8,173 nt of DNA from Candidatus Nanopelagicaceae bacterium (GTDB taxonomy: Bacteria > Actinomycetota > Actinomycetes > Nanopelagicales > Nanopelagicaceae). The first letter of the stretch is position 1. The number at the start of each line of letters is the position of its first letter. Shown here in pieces: positions 6,301 to 8,173 of the stretch. Position numbers and translations under genes: made by a program. The DNA lies in assembly GCA_023260175.1 (NCBI GenBank), contig JALQWD010000042.1:1-8173 (forward strand), given 5' to 3'. The notes beneath the pieces were generated by a model. It did no database searches. It saw nothing but the letters and a program-made list of their open reading frames with translations, and was not told the DNA's origin.

Positions 6301-7046
6301 TATTTATCTCGCTTTCGATTTAGGAATTGAGTAAATGCTTGACGCGCTTCATCTGATTGCAGAGCAAGCGCGAAGATTTCAAATTCAGCGCGCATCACGG
6401 CTGATACTGAATCATGGACGTTTGCCTTCATGAGCGCCTTGGTATTAATAATTGCAGTTGGTGGCTGATTGGCAATCTTGAGCGCAATTTCACGGGCCTT
6501 TTCATAAGGGTCTGCAACTACGTAGTTCACTAAACCAATCTCTTCTGCGTAATTGGCATCAAAACTATCGCCAGTCATAAATAACTCAGCAGCGCGATGA
6601 TGGCCGATCATTCGTGGTAATAAAAATGTAGAGCCAGCTTCTGGGACCAAACCTAAAGAGGTAAATGGCAGAGCAAACTTCGCGTTCTCTGCGGCCACTG
6701 CAATATCTGCATGGAGCAACATGGTGGTGCCAACGCCAACGGCATTTCCCTTAACTGCAATAATCAAAGGTTTAGAAAAATTATGAAGCGCAGATAAGAA
6801 TGCCGCTACCGTCGAATCCTCCGCTGTCGGCGGATGTTCTAGAAAATCCGTGATGTCATTGCCGGATGTGAAATGGTCGCCTTCGGATGTGATAACAACA
6901 GCACGAATTCCAAACTCTTGGTCGGCCGTGGTCAATTCTTGGGCAAGTTCTCGATACATCCCGCGTGTGAGCGCGTTCATCTTCTCTGTGCGGTTGAGCG
7001 AAATACTGAGTACTTGGCTCTCTAAGATGGTCAGAATCTCAGGCAT
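6300..7046 (-). CDS. Crotonase-family protein, enoyl-CoA isomerase-like
   Basis: This 248-residue acyl-CoA-binding enzyme has the crotonase fold: an N-terminal ISLNRTEKMNAL strand/turn, the FTSGNDI oxyanion-hole segment (59-65), and AVGVGTTMLLHADI (102-115). Against rat enoyl-CoA hydratase, the positions of catalytic Glu144 and Glu164 fall on Thr108 and Phe128, so the hydratase pair appears missing. LGLVPEAGS (131-139) keeps a glutamate, Glu136, at the place of the catalytic Glu in the ECI2/Eci1 delta3,delta2-enoyl-CoA isomerase branch. That suggests isomerase-like chemistry. I chose the ATG at 7046 (MPEIL) because family members start here and TAGGAT lies 7 bases upstream. An ATG at 7055 is a close alternative. 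The frame stays open to an ATG at 7148, but that would overlap the divergent HTH gene. The stop shares one base with the dehydrogenase start. Confidence 0.86.
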   Translation of the reverse strand: MPEILTILESQVLSISLNRTEKMNALTRGMYRELAQELTTADQEFGIRAVVITSEGDHFTSGNDITDFLEHPPTAEDSTVAAFLSALHNFSKPLIIAVKGNAVGVGTTMLLHADIAVAAENAKFALPFTSLGLVPEAGSTFLLPRMIGHHRAAELFMTGDSFDANYAEEIGLVNYVVADPYEKAREIALKIANQPPTAIINTKALMKANVHDSVSAVMRAEFEIFALALQSDEARQAFTQFLNRKRDK

Positions 7047-7059
7047 AAGCGACATCCTA
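7047..7059 (-). promoter_or_regulatory. Putative -10 box for the minus-strand operon
   Basis: TAGGAT on the minus strand (7059-7054) fits TANNNT and precedes the chosen crotonase ATG (7046) by 7 bases, implying a leaderless or near-leaderless operon transcript. The -35 region is unclear. This site helps decide between the ATGs at 7046 and 7055, because the latter overlaps the box. Confidence 0.42.
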
Positions 7060-7066
7060 GAACGAA

Positions 7067-7095
7067 TTGAGTCGAAAAAGGTGAGAAGATAGGAC
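7067..7095 (+). promoter_or_regulatory. Candidate promoter of the LuxR-type HTH gene
   Basis: TTGAGT (7067-7072), 17 bases, then TAGGAC (7090-7095) is a possible -35/-10 pair. It would give a leader of about 24 bases containing the GGAGAG ribosome site. It lies back to back with the minus-strand operon promoter candidate. Confidence 0.35.
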
Positions 7096-7111
7096 CTGTA
7101 ATCGATCGTAC

Positions 7112-7117
7112 GGAGAG
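7112..7117 (+). promoter_or_regulatory. Ribosome binding site of the LuxR-type HTH gene
   Basis: GGAGAG lies 7 bases before the ATG at 7125. This is a proper Shine-Dalgarno sequence and fixes that start, unlike most other genes in the window, which lack one. Confidence 0.7.
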
Positions 7118-7124
7118 CGAGAAG

Positions 7125-7442
7125 ATGGCAACCGATATCACCATCCAAATTCGTGACTTAACGCCTTTTGAGCGCCTGGTTCTCGAGCTGCTTTGCGAAG
7201 GAAAATCAAATGCAGCCATTGCGCGCGAAACCGCGCACACTGAAAAGGTTGTAGAAAATACCGTAAGCCGTTCCGCAAAAGCATTCGGAATTAAATCAGA
7301 TGGCGAAACAAATGTTCGCGTTCTATTAGCGCTCGCCTATCGCACTCACTACGGCGACAAAGCTTGGGAGAAGCTGCACCTACCTTGCGAGCATTTTGAA
7401 GTTGGTCCAGATGGCAAAGCTATCTGCAATCGCCACTTATAA
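7125..7442 (+). CDS. Stand-alone LuxR/GerE-type DNA-binding protein with Cys/His tail
   Basis: This is a 105-residue protein. Residues about 12-72 form a LuxR-type helix-turn-helix: LTPFERLVLELLCEGKSNAAIA is the classic start, followed by a TEKVVENTVSRSAKAFGI recognition-helix region. There is no receiver or sensor domain, so it is a single-domain regulator. The remaining 30 or so residues are odd: PCEHFEVGPDGKAICNRHL places Cys88, His90, Cys101 and His104 as C-x-H-x10-C-x2-H, which could bind a metal or sense redox state (inference). A further Cys24 lies in the HTH. It is divergent from the enoyl-CoA isomerase-like/dehydrogenase/transporter operon, with its start 78 bases from the operon start, and could control that operon, itself, or the membrane protein gene downstream. 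The start is fixed by GGAGAG at 7112-7117. Confidence 0.85.
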   Translation: MATDITIQIRDLTPFERLVLELLCEGKSNAAIARETAHTEKVVENTVSRSAKAFGIKSDGETNVRVLLALAYRTHYGDKAWEKLHLPCEHFEVGPDGKAICNRHL

Positions 7443-7480
7443 GAGCCAGCACTTACCCTGAATTCTAAATCACAATCACT

Positions 7481-7503
7481 AGTGGGTTAGCACTCGCCTT
7501 TTT
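7481..7503 (+). terminator. Weak possible terminator after the HTH gene
   Basis: AGTG (7481-7484) and CACT (7491-7494) can pair around a 6-base loop, with a T-run at 7499-7503 a few bases later. The stem is only 4 bp, so this is marginal. The T-run runs into TAATAT (7503-7508), which could instead be a -10 box for the next gene. Confidence 0.22.
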
Positions 7504-7508
7504 AATAT
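7503..7508 (+). promoter_or_regulatory. Candidate -10 box for the terminal membrane-protein gene
   Basis: TAATAT is the only TANNNT match I find in the 148-base gap on the plus strand. Use of it would give a leader of about 75 bases holding two small hairpins and the ribosome site. No clear -35 box is present. Confidence 0.3.
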
Positions 7509-7514
7509 CTCTCC

Positions 7515-7550
7515 TACCTCTTTAGGTAAATACTTCAACTGTTCGCAGTT
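7515..7550 (+). repeat. Two short hairpins in the leader of the membrane-protein gene
   Basis: TACCT (7515-7519) pairs with AGGTA (7524-7528) around CTTT, and AACTG (7537-7541) pairs with CAGTT (7546-7550) around TTCG. Each is a perfect 5-bp stem with a 4-base loop, and they are spaced 8 bases apart. They lie upstream of the ribosome site and could structure the leader, but no known riboswitch class is recognised. Confidence 0.35.
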
Positions 7551-7579
7551 AATTGGAAGTGTGAACATTTAATTGATTT

Positions 7580-7586
7580 AGGAGAG
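7580..7586 (+). promoter_or_regulatory. Ribosome binding site of the membrane-protein gene
   Basis: AGGAGAG lies 4 bases before the ATG at 7591. It is the strongest Shine-Dalgarno match in the window and fixes the start of the incomplete final gene. Confidence 0.8.
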
Positions 7587-7590
7587 AATC

Positions 7591-8173
7591 ATGAAACGTC
7601 GTACATTCGACAAGATTGTCACCATTATGGGTGCAGGACTTACAGTATTTTTATTTGTAGTAGCTGGTCTACTTAACTTCGGATATAACTTTGCAGACAA
7701 GAACGTTTCTGATGCGCTAATCGTGCAGAAGGTTCATTTCCCAGAAGCTGATAGCGGTTCAATGATGGCGCTGCCTGAAGAAGATCAGAAGGCAATGATG
7801 AAATACGCGGGCCAGTTAATGTCTACTGGTGACATGGCTAAGACCTATGCAGATCATTACATTTCAGTACATATGAAAGGTATTGCAGGGGGCAAGGTTT
7901 ACGAAGAAGTTTCAGGTGAATTCATGGTCAAGAGCGCACAGTTACGCGCGAATCCAAATGATGCCGCGCTAAAGGCTGAAGTTGCACAACTTGAAGGTCA
8001 GCGCATGTCTTTGTTTATGGGTAACACTTTGACTGGCCTACTTGGCTTCTCATATGCATTCTGGCAGTTCGGTCAGATCGCAAAACTTTCAGCGGGAGTT
8101 GCATTGATTGGTGGCATTTTGCTATTGCTACTAACAGTTGCAGGCTATCTACACCTTCGTCGCACTGATGAAA
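7591..8173 (+). CDS. Actinobacterial membrane protein of unknown function (3' end outside window)
   Basis: The frame is open from the ATG at 7591 to the window edge, giving 194 residues with no stop yet. It has a transmembrane segment at about 10-32, an external or periplasm-side region of some 110-130 residues, a hydrophobic stretch around 143-160 and a final transmembrane helix at about 165-187 followed by HLRR. The recognisable pieces KYAGQLMSTGDMAKTYADHYI and GGKVYEEVSG resemble a conserved family seen widely in Actinobacteria (two flanking helices, a YAGQ...G..A..YADHYI core, GGK.Y.EVS). To my knowledge it has no assigned function. A strong AGGAGAG fixes the start. It follows the LuxR-type gene on the same strand after a 148-base gap, so a shared transcript is possible but unproven. 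Given the HLRR ending it is probably nearly complete. Confidence 0.85.
   Translation, partial: MKRRTFDKIVTIMGAGLTVFLFVVAGLLNFGYNFADKNVSDALIVQKVHFPEADSGSMMALPEEDQKAMMKYAGQLMSTGDMAKTYADHYISVHMKGIAGGKVYEEVSGEFMVKSAQLRANPNDAALKAEVAQLEGQRMSLFMGNTLTGLLGFSYAFWQFGQIAKLSAGVALIGGILLLLLTVAGYLHLRRTDE

Noticed and set aside
7047..7148. N-terminal extension of the crotonase gene to an ATG at 7148
   Set aside because: It would add 34 residues that do not resemble the family and would overlap the start and ribosome site of the divergent HTH gene. Family members begin near MPEIL at 7046.
7031..7240. Minus-strand 69-codon open frame across the divergent promoter region
   Set aside because: It overlaps the LuxR-type gene and the crotonase start in a different frame and has no recognisable domain or ribosome site.
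7487..7495. TTAGCACTC, identical to one half of the HrcA CIRCE heat-shock operator
   Set aside because: The matching GAGTGCTAA half is absent at the required 9-base spacing, and the downstream gene is not a chaperone. Probably chance.
1..8173. Mobile element, CRISPR, toxin-antitoxin or phage-defence system
   Set aside because: I found no transposase, integrase, direct repeat array, tRNA-borne attachment site or recognisable defence domain on either strand.

Overview
The window looks like chromosomal DNA from an actinobacterium with unusually low G+C. The glutamine synthetase tail, the neocarzinostatin-like secreted protein and the membrane protein at the right edge are all of actinobacterial type, yet codon use is clearly A/T-rich by eye. 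That combination, with very tight gene packing and several likely leaderless genes, suggests a streamlined aquatic lineage such as the freshwater acI/Nanopelagicales group. This taxonomic placement is inference; no 16S or marker search was possible. I see no tRNA, rRNA, CRISPR array, insertion sequence or phage gene, and no non-coding gap longer than about 150 bases.

Layout. (1) 1-549 is the C-terminal part of glutamine synthetase (glnA), with the adenylylation tyrosine region and a strong terminator at 591-615. (2) 644-2866 is a small putative efflux or response locus: a TetR-type regulator (+), a secreted neocarzinostatin-like protein (-), and an MFS transporter of YbjJ type (+). The divergent 67-bp gap between the last two carries a perfect 6-9-6 inverted repeat that resembles an operator. 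(3) 7046 down to 2871 on the minus strand is a compact four-gene operon: crotonase-family protein, HSDL2-like short-chain dehydrogenase, NCS1 nucleobase permease and a second MFS transporter. Its three junctions are a 1-base overlap, a 12-base gap and an 8-base overlap. (4) 7125-8173 holds a stand-alone LuxR-type DNA-binding protein with a Cys/His tail, then the start of a membrane protein of an uncharacterised actinobacterial family, which runs off the window.

How the genes may work together. The TetR/secreted protein/MFS set looks like a ligand-sensing and export unit, though the ligand is unknown. The first two genes of the minus operon point to acyl-CoA metabolism. The crotonase lacks both hydratase glutamates but keeps the glutamate used by the delta3,delta2-enoyl-CoA isomerase branch. 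The two transporters downstream do not obviously belong to the same pathway. No known defence or mobile system was found. The most promising leads are the TetR/neocarzinostatin-like/MFS locus with its palindrome, the recurring TANNNT-N6/7-ATG start architecture, and the Cys/His-tailed mini LuxR protein.
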